This document shows, piece after piece, positions 38,156 to 47,192 of a DNA stretch of 64,000 bases. Source of the DNA: Methylomonas aurea (GTDB taxonomy: Bacteria; Pseudomonadota; Gammaproteobacteria; Methylococcales; Methylomonadaceae). The notes beneath the pieces are model-generated. The model saw only the letters and a list, made by a program, of their open reading frames with translations. It was not told the origin of the DNA and did not search any database. The stretch lies in the NCBI RefSeq assembly GCF_024505045.1, contig NZ_JANIBM010000006.1, positions 62,001-126,000 on the forward strand. Direction: 5' to 3'. Numbering within the stretch: position 1 is the first letter of the stretch; each line of letters starts with the position of its first letter. A program made the translations under genes and the position numbers.

Positions 38156-38467
38156 TTATTCCAGACCGGCCCGGCGCAGGCGCCGGCGCAGGTCATCGAT
38201 TTCTTCCTGCATGTCGGCGACCAGCGCGGCCAGCTCCGGTAATGCCTCGAACTGGCGCTCGATGTTGGCGATGCGCCTGACCCGTAGCAGCGTGGCGCTG
38301 GAGAAGCGCCATTCGCCGCCGTGTTGAGTTGGCGTCAGCAAACCCTCTTCCACATGTTGGTTGATCCAGTTGTGGTCTACCGCGCACAGTGCGGCGAGTT
38401 GCTGTAGGGTCAGGCCGTGTTCCTCGAGAATGGCATCAATGGCAATAGCGGTCAACGATCCGGGCAT
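38156..38467 (-). CDS. cbpM: Chaperone modulator CbpM
   Basis: 103 aa, MerR-like helix-turn-helix fold that binds the J domain of CbpA and inhibits it. N-terminal HTH (LTLQQLAALCAV..NWINQHVEEGLL), then a coiled coil ending in an Arg-rich stretch. Placed between cbpA and the M48 protease, with 3-bp spacers. Confidence 0.9.
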   Translation of the reverse strand: MPGSLTAIAIDAILEEHGLTLQQLAALCAVDHNWINQHVEEGLLTPTQHGGEWRFSSATLLRVRRIANIERQFEALPELAALVADMQEEIDDLRRRLRRAGLE

Positions 38468-38470
38468 GGC

Positions 38471-39415
38471 TCAACTCCTGTGTGCGGCGCGCGGATCGAA
38501 AGCCAGCTCGCGCGCCATGGTTTCGTAAAGTTCTTTGGCTTTGGCGGTGTTGGCCGGCGGCAGCACCACTTGTATATCCAGCAGCAAGTCTCCAGGGGGC
38601 ACGCTAGGGATGCCCTTGCCGCGCACGCGCAATTGCTGGCCGCTTTGGGTGCCTTCCGGAATCCGCACTTTCAGGCCGGTATCGAACAGATTGACCGGCA
38701 ACACCGCGCCGAGTGCCGCTTCCCATGGCGTCACCGCCAAAGTCATATGCAGATTGTTACCGTCGACGCGCAGTTGCGGATGCGGATTGAAATGGACTTC
38801 CAGCAAAAGATCCCCGGACTTGCCGTTGCCCATGCCCGGCGAGCCTTGACCGGCGAGGCGAATGATCTGGCCTTCGTATACGCCCTTGGGTATTTTGACG
38901 TTCAAGGTCCGCGTGTTCAAGGTGACATGGCCGCTGGGGTCCATGGTCGGCACCCGCAGACTGATCTGACGGGTGGCGCCGCGGAACGCGTCTTCGATGT
39001 CCAATAACACTTTGGCGTGATGGTCCTCGCCTTGGGCATGAAAGCCGCCGGCGTGGGATTCGAAAGGGCCACCGCGGCCGCGCGCGCCCATCCGGCCGAA
39101 TAATTGGCTGAAAAAATCGCCGAAATCGCCGACGTCGCCACTGGAAAATTCGAAGCCGGCATCCCAGTTCGGCGGCGGATGGAATTCCTGCCCCGGGCGG
39201 TAGCCGCGGCCGAGTTGATCGTAGGCAGCGCGTTTCTCCGTGTCGGACAAAACCGCGTAGGCTTCGTTGACTTCCTTCATTTTGGCTTCGGCATCCGCTT
39301 CCTTGGAGATGTCCGGATGGTATTTGCGCGCCAATTTGCGGTAAGCCTTTTTAATGTCGGCCAAGGCAGCGTCGCGGTTGACGCCCAAAATTTGGTAGTA
39401 ATCTTTGTATTGCAC
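38471..39415 (-). CDS. cbpA: Curved DNA-binding protein, DnaJ-type co-chaperone
   Basis: Hsp40 co-chaperone of DnaK. 314 aa from GTG 39415, which has GGAGG 6 bp upstream; a frame extension to 39451 is not needed. J domain at 1-70 with HPD in KYHPDIS, Gly/Phe-rich linker (about 75-120), and two C-terminal substrate-binding beta domains without zinc fingers, as in CbpA. First gene of cbpA-cbpM-M48 protease. Confidence 0.95.
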   Translation of the reverse strand: MQYKDYYQILGVNRDAALADIKKAYRKLARKYHPDISKEADAEAKMKEVNEAYAVLSDTEKRAAYDQLGRGYRPGQEFHPPPNWDAGFEFSSGDVGDFGDFFSQLFGRMGARGRGGPFESHAGGFHAQGEDHHAKVLLDIEDAFRGATRQISLRVPTMDPSGHVTLNTRTLNVKIPKGVYEGQIIRLAGQGSPGMGNGKSGDLLLEVHFNPHPQLRVDGNNLHMTLAVTPWEAALGAVLPVNLFDTGLKVRIPEGTQSGQQLRVRGKGIPSVPPGDLLLDIQVVLPPANTAKAKELYETMARELAFDPRAAHRS

Positions 39416-39642
39416 GCCATGCCTCCAGTGACTGACGTTGATCAAACCCAATCGGGATCGGGATTATATAGACCATAGCCGGCGGGCGAACAATCGGCAA
39501 ATGCGGCGTTGGCCGGCCAACTCAACCGTAACACTAAATGCCGGCGCTCCGGCCAGAAATCAAGGCGAATGCGGACGGTGCAAAAGGGTTGAACTTATCG
39601 GGCCTGCCCCTATCTTAAGGAGCAATTCTTTTATCGTTTTGG

Positions 39643-39648
39643 TAGAAT
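39643..39648 (+). promoter_or_regulatory. Probable -10 element of ssrA
   Basis: TAGAAT, ending 9 bp before the mature 5' end of tmRNA. No good -35 hexamer is visible at 16-18 bp upstream. Confidence 0.5.
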
Positions 39649-39657
39649 GAAGATTCC

Positions 39658-40036
39658 GGGGGTGACATGGCTTCGACGTGGGTAGCAAAACCTCAGGTGC
39701 ATGCCGAGCACAGTACAGCTCGTAAAACCTACTGAAAAAAAGTATTCGCAAACGACGAAAACTACTCAGTGGCCTTAGCAGCTTAAAACCTGCACCACTT
39801 CTCTGACCAGATGTACTTATGCGTCTGGAGTCCTTTCGGGGACGTTCAGGGATCATATTACATAAGCTCGCGCCAAGGCTTAGTTCGGAGCCCGAAGCGC
39901 TAAATCCAATCGAAATCGCTGTTGATCCTCTTGGCCCGACGGGTAGTCAACAGTTAAATTAAAAGCGCGGGATAAGCATGTAGAGCTTGTGGCGGAGTGC
40001 TTGCGGACGGGGGTTCAATTCCCCCCACCTCCACCA
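39658..40036 (+). ncRNA. ssrA: tmRNA (ssrA)
   Basis: Rescues stalled ribosomes by trans-translation. The 5' GGGGGTG pairs with CACCTCC near the 3' end, giving a tRNA-like acceptor; the TTCAATTC T-arm and an encoded CCA (40034-40036) are present. The tag frame at 39748-39786 encodes ANDENYSVALAA then TAA. One-piece form, about 379 nt. Confidence 0.97.
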
Positions 40037-40071
40037 ATTTACCATCCAATGTAGTTCAGTAACATCCACGA

Positions 40072-40095
40072 AGCCCGCTAAATGCGGGCTTTTTC
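40072..40095 (+). terminator. Rho-independent terminator of ssrA
   Basis: AGCCCGC (40072-40078), 5-nt loop, GCGGGCT (40084-40090), then TTTT and a further T-rich stretch, 36 bp after the tmRNA end. Confidence 0.9.
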
Positions 40096-40126
40096 GTTTG
40101 TACTTCACCCAACGACGTCCGAAAAA

Positions 40127-40170
40127 ATGCCCCCACATCCAAGTGTTTTTGGGGGCATATCCGGGGGCAT
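40127..40170. repeat. Three copies of a GGGGGCAT motif downstream of ssrA
   Basis: ATGCCCCCA (40127-40135) is inverted relative to TGGGGGCAT (40150-40158) and GGGGGCAT (40163-40170). Repeats of this kind beside a tmRNA end may be integrase arm sites left by an integrative element. No integrase gene remains in the window. Confidence 0.45.
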
Positions 40171-40241
40171 ACGCTCAAGGCGGCAAGCCTGATGCCCCAA
40201 ACACACCGGAAGCCCCGCCAATGCTGAATGGAGGAACGGTT

Positions 40242-40595
40242 ATGCTCAGCGAATGCATAATGCCGAGCTCAAAGAAAGGGTTAGGCATGGGGGCTTTGTT
40301 TCGGTACGGCGGTATGCTGGCGGCCTTGCTGCGCCAAAACATCGTTATGCAGTCGTGCACAGAAGCCTTGAATCAACTTGCCCGCCGTTGGCCCCGGTTA
40401 GAACCGGCCAGCATCGTGCGGCTATCGCATACGCTTGCCCCAACGATGTGCTTGGTATCTGCGCAAAGCCTGGACGACCAACTGCGGCGTCTGTGGTGCG
40501 AACGTGCCGTCCTGGTCTTTGCGATTTCTCCAGGTTTTTGGCAGCGCATGGATCTGCCGCTCATAATCACGCAAGGCACGAGTACGAAAAAATAG
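40242..40595 (+). CDS. Doubtful small ORF in ssrA-adjacent accessory patch
   Basis: 117 aa from ATG 40242, preceded 7 bp upstream by a perfect GGAGG. No family recognised; composition is unremarkable, with one weak hydrophobic stretch. It overlaps the minus-strand ORF at 40422-40730, and both are unlikely to be functional over their full length. The ribosome site is the main argument for it. Confidence 0.3.
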   Translation: MLSECIMPSSKKGLGMGALFRYGGMLAALLRQNIVMQSCTEALNQLARRWPRLEPASIVRLSHTLAPTMCLVSAQSLDDQLRRLWCERAVLVFAISPGFWQRMDLPLIITQGTSTKK

Positions 40596-40730
40596 AGGCC
40601 GATCCGGCACAAGGTGAATGCCCTCAAAACTCAGTTGAACGGTGGCCGAAAAGTTGTATAACCCGCGCCGCATTTCCATCGGCACCACGGCGAACGAAAA
40701 CCGTACCGGATACTCGATCAAGCCAGACAT
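40422..40730 (-). CDS. Hypothetical small protein, accessory
   Basis: 102 aa. The sequence reads like a folded protein (alternating hydrophobic strands in YNFSATVQLSFEGIHLV, then a basic helical C-terminus) more than the opposite frames do. No family recognised. A 55-aa ORF ends 14 bp before its ATG, so the two may form a mini-operon. Probably cargo of a lost integrative element at ssrA. Confidence 0.4.
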   Translation of the reverse strand: MSGLIEYPVRFSFAVVPMEMRRGLYNFSATVQLSFEGIHLVPDRPLFFRTRALRDYERQIHALPKTWRNRKDQDGTFAPQTPQLVVQALRRYQAHRWGKRMR

Positions 40731-40743
40731 CGTAACAACTCGG

Positions 40744-40911
40744 CTACCCGACCCGCCAATGAGCTGGAGAAGCGGCTTCAGCTGCCGCCAACTGTGCCGG
40801 CACTAAAGCGCACGTGTCGGCATTAGACAGTTGGCGATATTCGCCGCGTCCCGCCGTGAAGGTGATGTTATCGAGACGTTGCTTTGCCACTTTTCGATAT
40901 GCAGAAGCCAT
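40744..40911 (-). CDS. Hypothetical 55-residue protein, accessory
   Basis: Reads MASAYRKVAKQRLDNI at the start and ends ...AHWRVG; basic N-terminus, then Ala-rich. No family recognised. Same strand as, and 14 bp upstream of, the 102-aa ORF. The ribosome site is weak. Confidence 0.35.
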   Translation of the reverse strand: MASAYRKVAKQRLDNITFTAGRGEYRQLSNADTCALVPAQLAAAEAASPAHWRVG

Positions 40912-41027
40912 TTCGATTCAATCGGGCGTGATGCGGTTATCCGCTCCAAGCGCCGGAGGCAGGTGGACAAGTAAATGCACTGGTGTCGTTCCGCTGTAGC
41001 ATACGGCCCCGCCGTGGTTGTATACAT

Positions 41028-42554
41028 TCATTCGTCCGAGTTTCTTCCCCCCGCCGCATAAACCAATGCCGTTGCCGATTTCAGCAATCCTGCTCGGCTG
41101 TCGATTTCGGTGTAGCGGGCGCGGGCCAAATCCTTTTGCGCCGACAACAGTTCGATCACGGTGGAGAAACCGTGATTGTACGATTCCTGTGTGGCGGCGA
41201 ACGATTCTTCGGCGGCGCGCAGCAGGGCCAAGGCGAATTCGCGTTTTTCCAATGCGGTTTTGGTGTCGGCATAGGCCTGCCAGATGTCGCGCATGATGGC
41301 CAGGCGCAAGGCTTCGACTTCGGCTTGGCTGGCCTGCTGTTTGGCTTCGGCCTCCCTGACCGCGCTGTTGCGCTCGAAACCGTCGAACAATTTCCATTCC
41401 AGATTCAGCATTGCACTGCCGACCAGATCGTCGGACGCATAGTTTTGCCGGCTCGCCGGCCGGGTATGCACGTCGCCCCAATACTGGTTGCCGACATTGC
41501 CCTTTACCGACAATTTGGGCCAGAACTCGGCACGGGCTTTTTTGACTTCGGCTTCGCGGGCGCGCAATTCGGCCAGCCGCGCCATCAGCTCCGGGTGCTG
41601 GGCCAAGGCGTCGTCGACGATATTTTCGACCGACGCTGCCAATTTGTCCGGCAACGCCACCTGGCTCAAATCAACCAGTTGCAGCGTCTGCGACGGCGAA
41701 GTGCCGATGTTGGCGGCCAGTTCGGCGCGAATCTGGGTGACCGAACCGCGGGTGTCCTGCAAATCGTAATTGGCTTTGGCTTGTTCCTGAATGGCCAATA
41801 ACAGGTCGGGGCGGGTGGCAAAGCCGCGTTGGAGTTTGGCTCTGACCGCCGCGGCGTTGGTTTCCGCCGCCGCAAACGTCTGTTGGGCCGCATTGACTTT
41901 GGCCAGCGCCGCCTGATAAGTGAAAAAGCTGGTCGCGACCCGGTAAGCGATTTGCTGGTGTTTGCGCGTCAACGCGGATTGCGCAGCCTCCAAGCGTTGC
42001 AGGCTGGCGTCGACCAGCGCTTCGCGGCGGCCGAAATCGAACAGGGTCCAGGCCAGTTCCAGGCCGGCGAAGCTGCCGTAGCCGTGGCTGACCAGTGCGC
42101 TTTCCGGGATCGGAATGCTGGTTTTGAAGTATTGGCCGAAGGCCAGCGCGGTCAGCGCCGGGTACCAAGCGCTGCGCTGTTTATCGACTCGGGCGGCGGC
42201 GGCTTTGGCCTCTTCCCAGCTTTGCCGGGTTTCCGGATGGGTCTGCAAGGCCAGATCGACCAGGGCCGGCAAATCGTAGCTTTGCCCCGGTTTCGGCGTT
42301 GCGGCTTCAGAGTCCGTCGTCGGTCCGGGCGTTGCAGCGTTGGCCATCCGGTACTCCGACCAGGTCACGCTACGGGGCGGCGCTGCGGCGGCAGGCGCCA
42401 CTTCGGTGCGCAACTGCGATGGCGGCGTGCAGGCCGCTAACGGCAATGCCAAGGCCAGAACGGCACGCACCGGGTTTAACTTTAACCAAGGCGCTCGAGG
42501 CGGGTTCAACCGCCGATCCGGCGCAAGCTGCGCGTTGCGGGGAAATAGCGTCAT
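41028..42554 (-). CDS. Outer-membrane efflux lipoprotein, TolC/NodT family
   Basis: Trimeric outer-membrane channel for a tripartite pump. 508 aa from ATG 42554; the longer frame upstream has no support. Signal peptide with lipobox LAAC (Cys42). Two repeats of the outer-membrane efflux helical-hairpin domain follow (long Ala/Glu/Gln-rich helices, with strand segments such as GLELAWTLFDFGRREA and LNLEWKLFDGFERN). It is divergent, across 240 bp, from the YtcA-HlyD-FUSC genes, its likely partners. Confidence 0.93.
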   Translation of the reverse strand: MTLFPRNAQLAPDRRLNPPRAPWLKLNPVRAVLALALPLAACTPPSQLRTEVAPAAAAPPRSVTWSEYRMANAATPGPTTDSEAATPKPGQSYDLPALVDLALQTHPETRQSWEEAKAAAARVDKQRSAWYPALTALAFGQYFKTSIPIPESALVSHGYGSFAGLELAWTLFDFGRREALVDASLQRLEAAQSALTRKHQQIAYRVATSFFTYQAALAKVNAAQQTFAAAETNAAAVRAKLQRGFATRPDLLLAIQEQAKANYDLQDTRGSVTQIRAELAANIGTSPSQTLQLVDLSQVALPDKLAASVENIVDDALAQHPELMARLAELRAREAEVKKARAEFWPKLSVKGNVGNQYWGDVHTRPASRQNYASDDLVGSAMLNLEWKLFDGFERNSAVREAEAKQQASQAEVEALRLAIMRDIWQAYADTKTALEKREFALALLRAAEESFAATQESYNHGFSTVIELLSAQKDLARARYTEIDSRAGLLKSATALVYAAGGRNSDE

Positions 42555-42794
42555 TGGCGCGCCTCTTTCAGAAGAAAATGCTGATATAGTAACGTAGCTG
42601 CCTAACCAAATTGGTGCAACAAATTGACAACAAGCAGCAAATAATCGGCTTGCCGGATAGGGGTTAGAATAGTTCCGAATCGGCTTCGCGTCAGATACCG
42701 AGCGGCCGCCGGTGTAGCACAAGCCTGTGCCGTGTGCCGGACAAGGCAGCGGCCGCGGGCCGCATCGATTATTCCGCGATCTCCGGAGGCCGCC

Positions 42795-43064
42795 ATGAAG
42801 CCGAGTGCAACCCCGCCCAAAACGGCAACGATACTTGCGTCGAGTTTATTGCTGACCGGCTGCGATCCGATGTTGAGCTTGCAAGGTTCGTTCTGGCCGG
42901 CCTGGATCGTCTGTATTTTGGCCGGCCTGGCCGCCAGCATGCTGCTGATGTGGCAATTGGTCCGCTTGCGGCTGGCGCCGCATCTGGGGCCGCCGTTGCT
43001 GGTCGCGCCCAGCCTTTGGGCCTTGTGCACCTTCAGCATTTGGCTGTTGTTTTATTCTCGCTAG
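42795..43064 (+). CDS. YtcA-like small membrane lipoprotein
   Basis: 89 aa from ATG 42795, with GGAGG 5 bp upstream. Lipobox LLTGC at about residue 23, followed by two transmembrane helices separated by a short basic loop, as in the YtcA family found beside the mdtNOP efflux genes. First gene of an efflux operon; the next gene starts 1 bp after its stop. Confidence 0.75.
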   Translation: MKPSATPPKTATILASSLLLTGCDPMLSLQGSFWPAWIVCILAGLAASMLLMWQLVRLRLAPHLGPPLLVAPSLWALCTFSIWLLFYSR

Positions 43065-43065
43065 G

Positions 43066-44223
43066 ATGCCGATGGAAACCTCGCAAAATCCCGATCTTCT
43101 GCAACGCCGAATATTGATCGGCCGCATCCTCGGCATTCTGATCGTGCTGGGCGCCGTCGCTACCGGCAGCATGGTCTGGCGCATCAATTACCAGCATCCG
43201 CGCACCAACGACGCGATGGTGCGCGCCAACATCGTCGGCATCACCGCCGAAGTCAGCGGCCGCATCACCGAATTGCATGTCGAGGACAACCAGTTCGTGC
43301 GCAAGGGCGAGTTGCTCTACGTCATCGATCCGCGGCCTTACCAGGCCAAATTGGATAAGGCCAAGGCCGAATTGCTATTGGCGGAGAAGGAGGTCGAATC
43401 GCGGCGCGCGTCCGGCAGTTCCGCGCAAAGCGCGGTCGAACGCCTGCGCCACCAACGCGCGGCGGCAGCGGCTGAAATCAAGCGCATAGCCGCCGAGGAC
43501 GAGTATTTGCACCACCGTTTGCAGGCGCTGGAACCGCTGGCCGACAAACAATACGTGACCGGCGACCAACTTCGCCAGGCCCGTTCGCGGCTGGATGCGT
43601 CGCGCGCCGAATTGGCCGACGCTGTGGCGAAAGAGCAGGCGATGGCCAGCGCGATTGCGGAAGCCGAAAGCGAAAGCAGCCGTGCCCAATCGTTGATTGC
43701 TCAGGTCGGCGATATCAACGCCCGGGTCGAGGCGGCCAAGGCCCAGGTCACCGCCGCCGAACTGGATTTGGAATATTGCTTCGTGCGGGCGCCGTTCGAC
43801 GCCTACGTCACCAATCTGAACACTCGCGAAGGCGAATACGCCAAGGTCGGCAGCCAATTGTTCGCGCTGGTCGACGACCGCCATTGGTATGCGATCGCCG
43901 ACTTCAAGGAAACCTATCTGCAAGCTATCCAGCCCGGCCAGGAAGCCGAAGTGTTCCTGGTCGGTTACCCCGGCAAGCGCTTTCGCGGCGTCGTCACCGG
44001 CATCGGCTGGGCCAATTCGCCGGACAACGTCAAACAACAGGGCGTGTTGCCGGAGGTACAACGCAGCTTGAATTGGGTGATGTTGGCGTCGCGGTTTCCG
44101 GTGCGCATAGAAATCCTCGAGCGCGACCCGGAACGGCCGTTACGGATGGGCATGACCGCGTTCGTCACCGTGCTGGGCCGTCCGGCGCCAAGCGATAGCC
44201 AAACCGCGCAAACGCCGCGATGA
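43066..44223 (+). CDS. HlyD-family membrane fusion protein (EmrA/MdtN-like)
   Basis: Periplasmic adaptor joining the inner-membrane pump to the outer channel. 385 aa: one N-terminal transmembrane helix (about 15-37), barrel-sandwich lipoyl half-motifs (GRITELHVEDNQFVRKGELLY and FVRAPFDAYVTNLNTREGEYAKVG) and an intervening coiled coil of about 100 residues. It overlaps the FUSC gene by ATGA. Confidence 0.92.
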   Translation: MPMETSQNPDLLQRRILIGRILGILIVLGAVATGSMVWRINYQHPRTNDAMVRANIVGITAEVSGRITELHVEDNQFVRKGELLYVIDPRPYQAKLDKAKAELLLAEKEVESRRASGSSAQSAVERLRHQRAAAAAEIKRIAAEDEYLHHRLQALEPLADKQYVTGDQLRQARSRLDASRAELADAVAKEQAMASAIAEAESESSRAQSLIAQVGDINARVEAAKAQVTAAELDLEYCFVRAPFDAYVTNLNTREGEYAKVGSQLFALVDDRHWYAIADFKETYLQAIQPGQEAEVFLVGYPGKRFRGVVTGIGWANSPDNVKQQGVLPEVQRSLNWVMLASRFPVRIEILERDPERPLRMGMTAFVTVLGRPAPSDSQTAQTPR

Positions 44224-46433
44224 GGTCGCGCAACGGCCATCCCGGCCATAGCCGGTTTTGGTTCGGCACCGGCCTGGCCCAATTTCTAAGCGCCGAACTG
44301 AAAGATTTTCCCGGCCGCCGGGTCGCTGCCGCCCGCCTGTTCGCAGTAAGTTTGATCATCGCGCTGGCTAGCCAGACCTTGCACGTGCCGCCGCTGGGCG
44401 CGCTGTCGATTCTGGTCTGCCTCAGCTACGACGCCTACGCCAATGCCGGCCAATCGTTGGCGTTCGGCTTGCGCCAGTTGTATTACCTGTTCGTTACCGT
44501 GCTGATCGCGGTATTGACGTTGGTGTTGGCCGGCAACGACCCCTGGCTGCTGCTGAGCCTGTCGTTCGCAATCATGGCGTTGGCCTTGTTCCATGCCCGG
44601 CTGATAGCGTGGCCGACCGGTATTGCGTTGTGGTATTCGATTCCGGTGTTATACAACCCGGATGCGCCCGCCGCCGCTATCCACAGCGCCTTGTGGAATA
44701 TCCCTATCATCGGCGTACTGGGCTTGGGGACCTGGACCTTGGTGCATCTGAGCATCAAACCGCAAGACCCGCGCCAGTTATTGGTAGCCGGGCTTGCCGA
44801 AGAGCTGGCGGCTGTGGCCGCGATATTCAGCGGCCGCCTGGCCGATGCCGGCGTCGCCGGCCAGCAAAAACCGCTGCACAAGTCTGCGGCCGGCGGCCAG
44901 TTTGGCAAGCTGCGAGCGCTGCTCGGCCATGCCGAACTGCTGCATCCGACCATGCGTCGGCAGCGCGACACCTATCTGGCCTTGTTGCTGGAAATCGACG
45001 GCCTGCGCCAATTGGCGTCCTGGTTGGACCATAGCCTGGCGGCGGATTATCGAGCGCAGCCGATCAGCCCGGAAAAATTGGCGGTCTATCTGGCGTTACA
45101 AAACGCTTGCGTTGGGCTGCGACAGAGCTTGGCGGCGGCGACTGGCTCCGCCGCCAATCCCGGCGCAGTCGCGCTCGACGAAGCCATATTGGCCGGCTAT
45201 TCCCTGGCCGGCCAGCCGTCGTTGATGACCGCTTTCTGGCGCGCATTGCAACGGATTGCGGCATTGGCCGGCCAATTGCAATGCGACCCAGCCGATAGCG
45301 GCCGCAAAGCCGGCGACGAGGCAATGGCGCAATGGCGCCCGGCCTGGCTCGGTTACCCATTTTGGGCCGAGCACGTCGACAGCCTGCAATACGGCATCAA
45401 ATTCTCGCTGGGCGCGATTCTGTGCATGCTGATCGTGCAAGCTTTGGACTGGCCGGATATCAACACCGCGATCCCGACCTGCCTGGTCGCGGCGCAGACT
45501 AGCCTCGGCGCCGACTATCGGCTGTCGTTGTTGCGGATCTCCGGCGCCGCGATCGGCGGGCTGTGCGCTTACTTTTACGTGTTGGTGTTGCAATCGCAGT
45601 TCGATACCGTCATCGGTTTTGCTTTGGCGACGACGCCGATATGGGCGCTGGCGGCCTGGATCACCGCCGGCAGCGACCGCATCGCTTATCTGGGCCGGCA
45701 GCTCGGCTTTTCCTTTGCATTGTTCGTACTGCACGATTTCGGCGCGGTGACTGATTTGTATCTGCCGCGCGACCGGGTCATCGGCATTTTGCTGGGCTTG
45801 GTGGTGATGGGCGTGCTTGATTATGCGCTATGGCCGCGGCGCTCCTCGGTACTGGCGCGCCAGCATTGCATCGCCGCATTGCGCACGCTGGCGAAATTTA
45901 CGGTACGCCTGCCCGATCCCGGCCGTTTGATCAGTTACACGCTGCCGCTGCGCCTGGCGGCGGAAAAAGATCTGGCGGCAGCGCAGGACTTGCTGGCACA
46001 CGCCGTGTTGGAGCCGGACGCCCGACTGCCGGACAAGGTGCGCGAGCGCGCGGCATTGCGGGCGATCATGCGCGATGCGGAACGGTTGTCGTCTTTATTG
46101 CAGATCCGAAAACGCTACCGCTTGTTAAGCGGCCAGCAATTCGGCCGGTTTCCGGAGCAACTGCAGCAGCACAGCCTCGGCTTCGATGCGGCACTGGCGC
46201 TGGCATTGGAGCAGACTGCGGAAATATTGCAAGGCGAGCGGCGCGACAGCGCCAACCAGGCGGCGGAACGCCAAGCCCAGCTCAAGCGCAGTTACGCCGA
46301 GCATCACCGGATCGACAGCCTGCCGGCCGATTGGGTGCTGGAATGGGAACTGCGGTTTAAGCTGGACGAGCAAATCACCGAGCTGCTCGGCAGTATGCAA
46401 GCTTCGGCACTAAACGCATTGCCGGAACGCTGA
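44220..46433 (+). CDS. FUSC-family inner-membrane efflux protein (AaeB/MdtO-like)
   Basis: 737 aa with two clusters of transmembrane helices (about 35-185 and 385-530), each followed by a long cytoplasmic helical region, the FUSC/aromatic-acid-exporter architecture. With the HlyD-like adaptor and the divergent channel it forms a complete pump. AaeB exports hydroxylated aromatic acids in E. coli; the substrate here is unknown. Confidence 0.9.
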   Translation: MRSRNGHPGHSRFWFGTGLAQFLSAELKDFPGRRVAAARLFAVSLIIALASQTLHVPPLGALSILVCLSYDAYANAGQSLAFGLRQLYYLFVTVLIAVLTLVLAGNDPWLLLSLSFAIMALALFHARLIAWPTGIALWYSIPVLYNPDAPAAAIHSALWNIPIIGVLGLGTWTLVHLSIKPQDPRQLLVAGLAEELAAVAAIFSGRLADAGVAGQQKPLHKSAAGGQFGKLRALLGHAELLHPTMRRQRDTYLALLLEIDGLRQLASWLDHSLAADYRAQPISPEKLAVYLALQNACVGLRQSLAAATGSAANPGAVALDEAILAGYSLAGQPSLMTAFWRALQRIAALAGQLQCDPADSGRKAGDEAMAQWRPAWLGYPFWAEHVDSLQYGIKFSLGAILCMLIVQALDWPDINTAIPTCLVAAQTSLGADYRLSLLRISGAAIGGLCAYFYVLVLQSQFDTVIGFALATTPIWALAAWITAGSDRIAYLGRQLGFSFALFVLHDFGAVTDLYLPRDRVIGILLGLVVMGVLDYALWPRRSSVLARQHCIAALRTLAKFTVRLPDPGRLISYTLPLRLAAEKDLAAAQDLLAHAVLEPDARLPDKVRERAALRAIMRDAERLSSLLQIRKRYRLLSGQQFGRFPEQLQQHSLGFDAALALALEQTAEILQGERRDSANQAAERQAQLKRSYAEHHRIDSLPADWVLEWELRFKLDEQITELLGSMQASALNALPER

Positions 46434-46447
46434 TATTCGCGCTTCAA

Positions 46448-46777
46448 CTAACTGTGGCTCGCGATAAACGCATCGATATCGCATAAGACCGCCAAGGCCC
46501 GGGAAATTAACATCTGCGAATCGGCGTTCCTGCGCAGGTAGCCGTCCCAGCAGGTGTAATCGAAAATAATTTCCCCCGGATCGGTCGTGCGGCTATCGTC
46601 GATATCAACAATGAACAGTTCGTACTTATCGAATCCGGTGGCTTCGTATAGTTTCGGCATCAGCAACTCCAATACCTCGAATGGCGCATTTACGCATTTG
46701 ATTGCGCAGATATCGTGAAATGTCCATCCGGATGAAATTAACTTGGCTTTTAACTCGTTTTCAGTGATTGTGATCAT
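46448..46777 (-). CDS. Hypothetical acidic small protein
   Basis: 109 aa from ATG 46777; the open frame extends upstream to 46933 but that part reads like non-coding sequence. Acidic, mixed alpha/beta, with no signal or membrane segment (ELFIVDIDDSRTTDPGEIIFDYTCWDGYL). No family recognised. It is convergent with the FUSC gene, with a 14-bp gap. Confidence 0.55.
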   Translation of the reverse strand: MITITENELKAKLISSGWTFHDICAIKCVNAPFEVLELLMPKLYEATGFDKYELFIVDIDDSRTTDPGEIIFDYTCWDGYLRRNADSQMLISRALAVLCDIDAFIASHS

Positions 46778-47192
46778 GATGCGGTGTGCTGGTTTTGAGT
46801 GGAAAACAGGCCGGCAACGGGCGGAGCCGCGGGTTGTTCGGCAAATAGATTCGTAGCGAACGCCTTGATAGCAAGCCATCGGCAAAAACGATGCCCGATC
46901 CGAATCGCCGATAACGCGCGGCTTTCCGCCCAATATACTACCGGTGCTTGGTTGATATTACCTGCGGGCTTGTGCGGAGCGGTTCGTATTCGCCATTTTG
47001 GCGGACAGGGCTATCGCAGGCGCAATCCCGCTCGGCCAGTGTCCGATTGCGGCCGGACTATGGTCCGCCGATCCACCTCCCGGCTGCAAAAAGATAGGAA
47101 AATCGGGCCGGTGTAACAACGCATCGAATTCGCCGGTTTAGGTGTAGTATTGTCCGTACGCGATTGGGCGCAGCCGCTAACGAGGTACCGTT
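46778..47192. other. Intergenic stretch without a recognised gene
   Basis: About 415 bp between divergent genes. It must contain the promoters of the 109-aa gene and of the membrane protein at 47193. Short open frames here show no ribosome site or family resemblance. No repeat or RNA structure was recognised. Confidence 0.5.

Noticed and set aside
39560-39856. Minus-strand ORF of 98 codons over ssrA
   Set aside because: Lies over the tmRNA gene, whose structure and tag are unambiguous.
40253-40735. Plus-strand ORF of 160 codons in the ssrA-adjacent patch
   Set aside because: Composition is of a shadow frame (His, Arg, Pro-rich), with no ribosome site; opposite and alternative frames read better.
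46799-47116. Plus-strand ORF of 105 codons upstream of the membrane protein
   Set aside because: No ribosome site, Arg/Gly-rich translation, overlaps the likely promoter region of two divergent genes.
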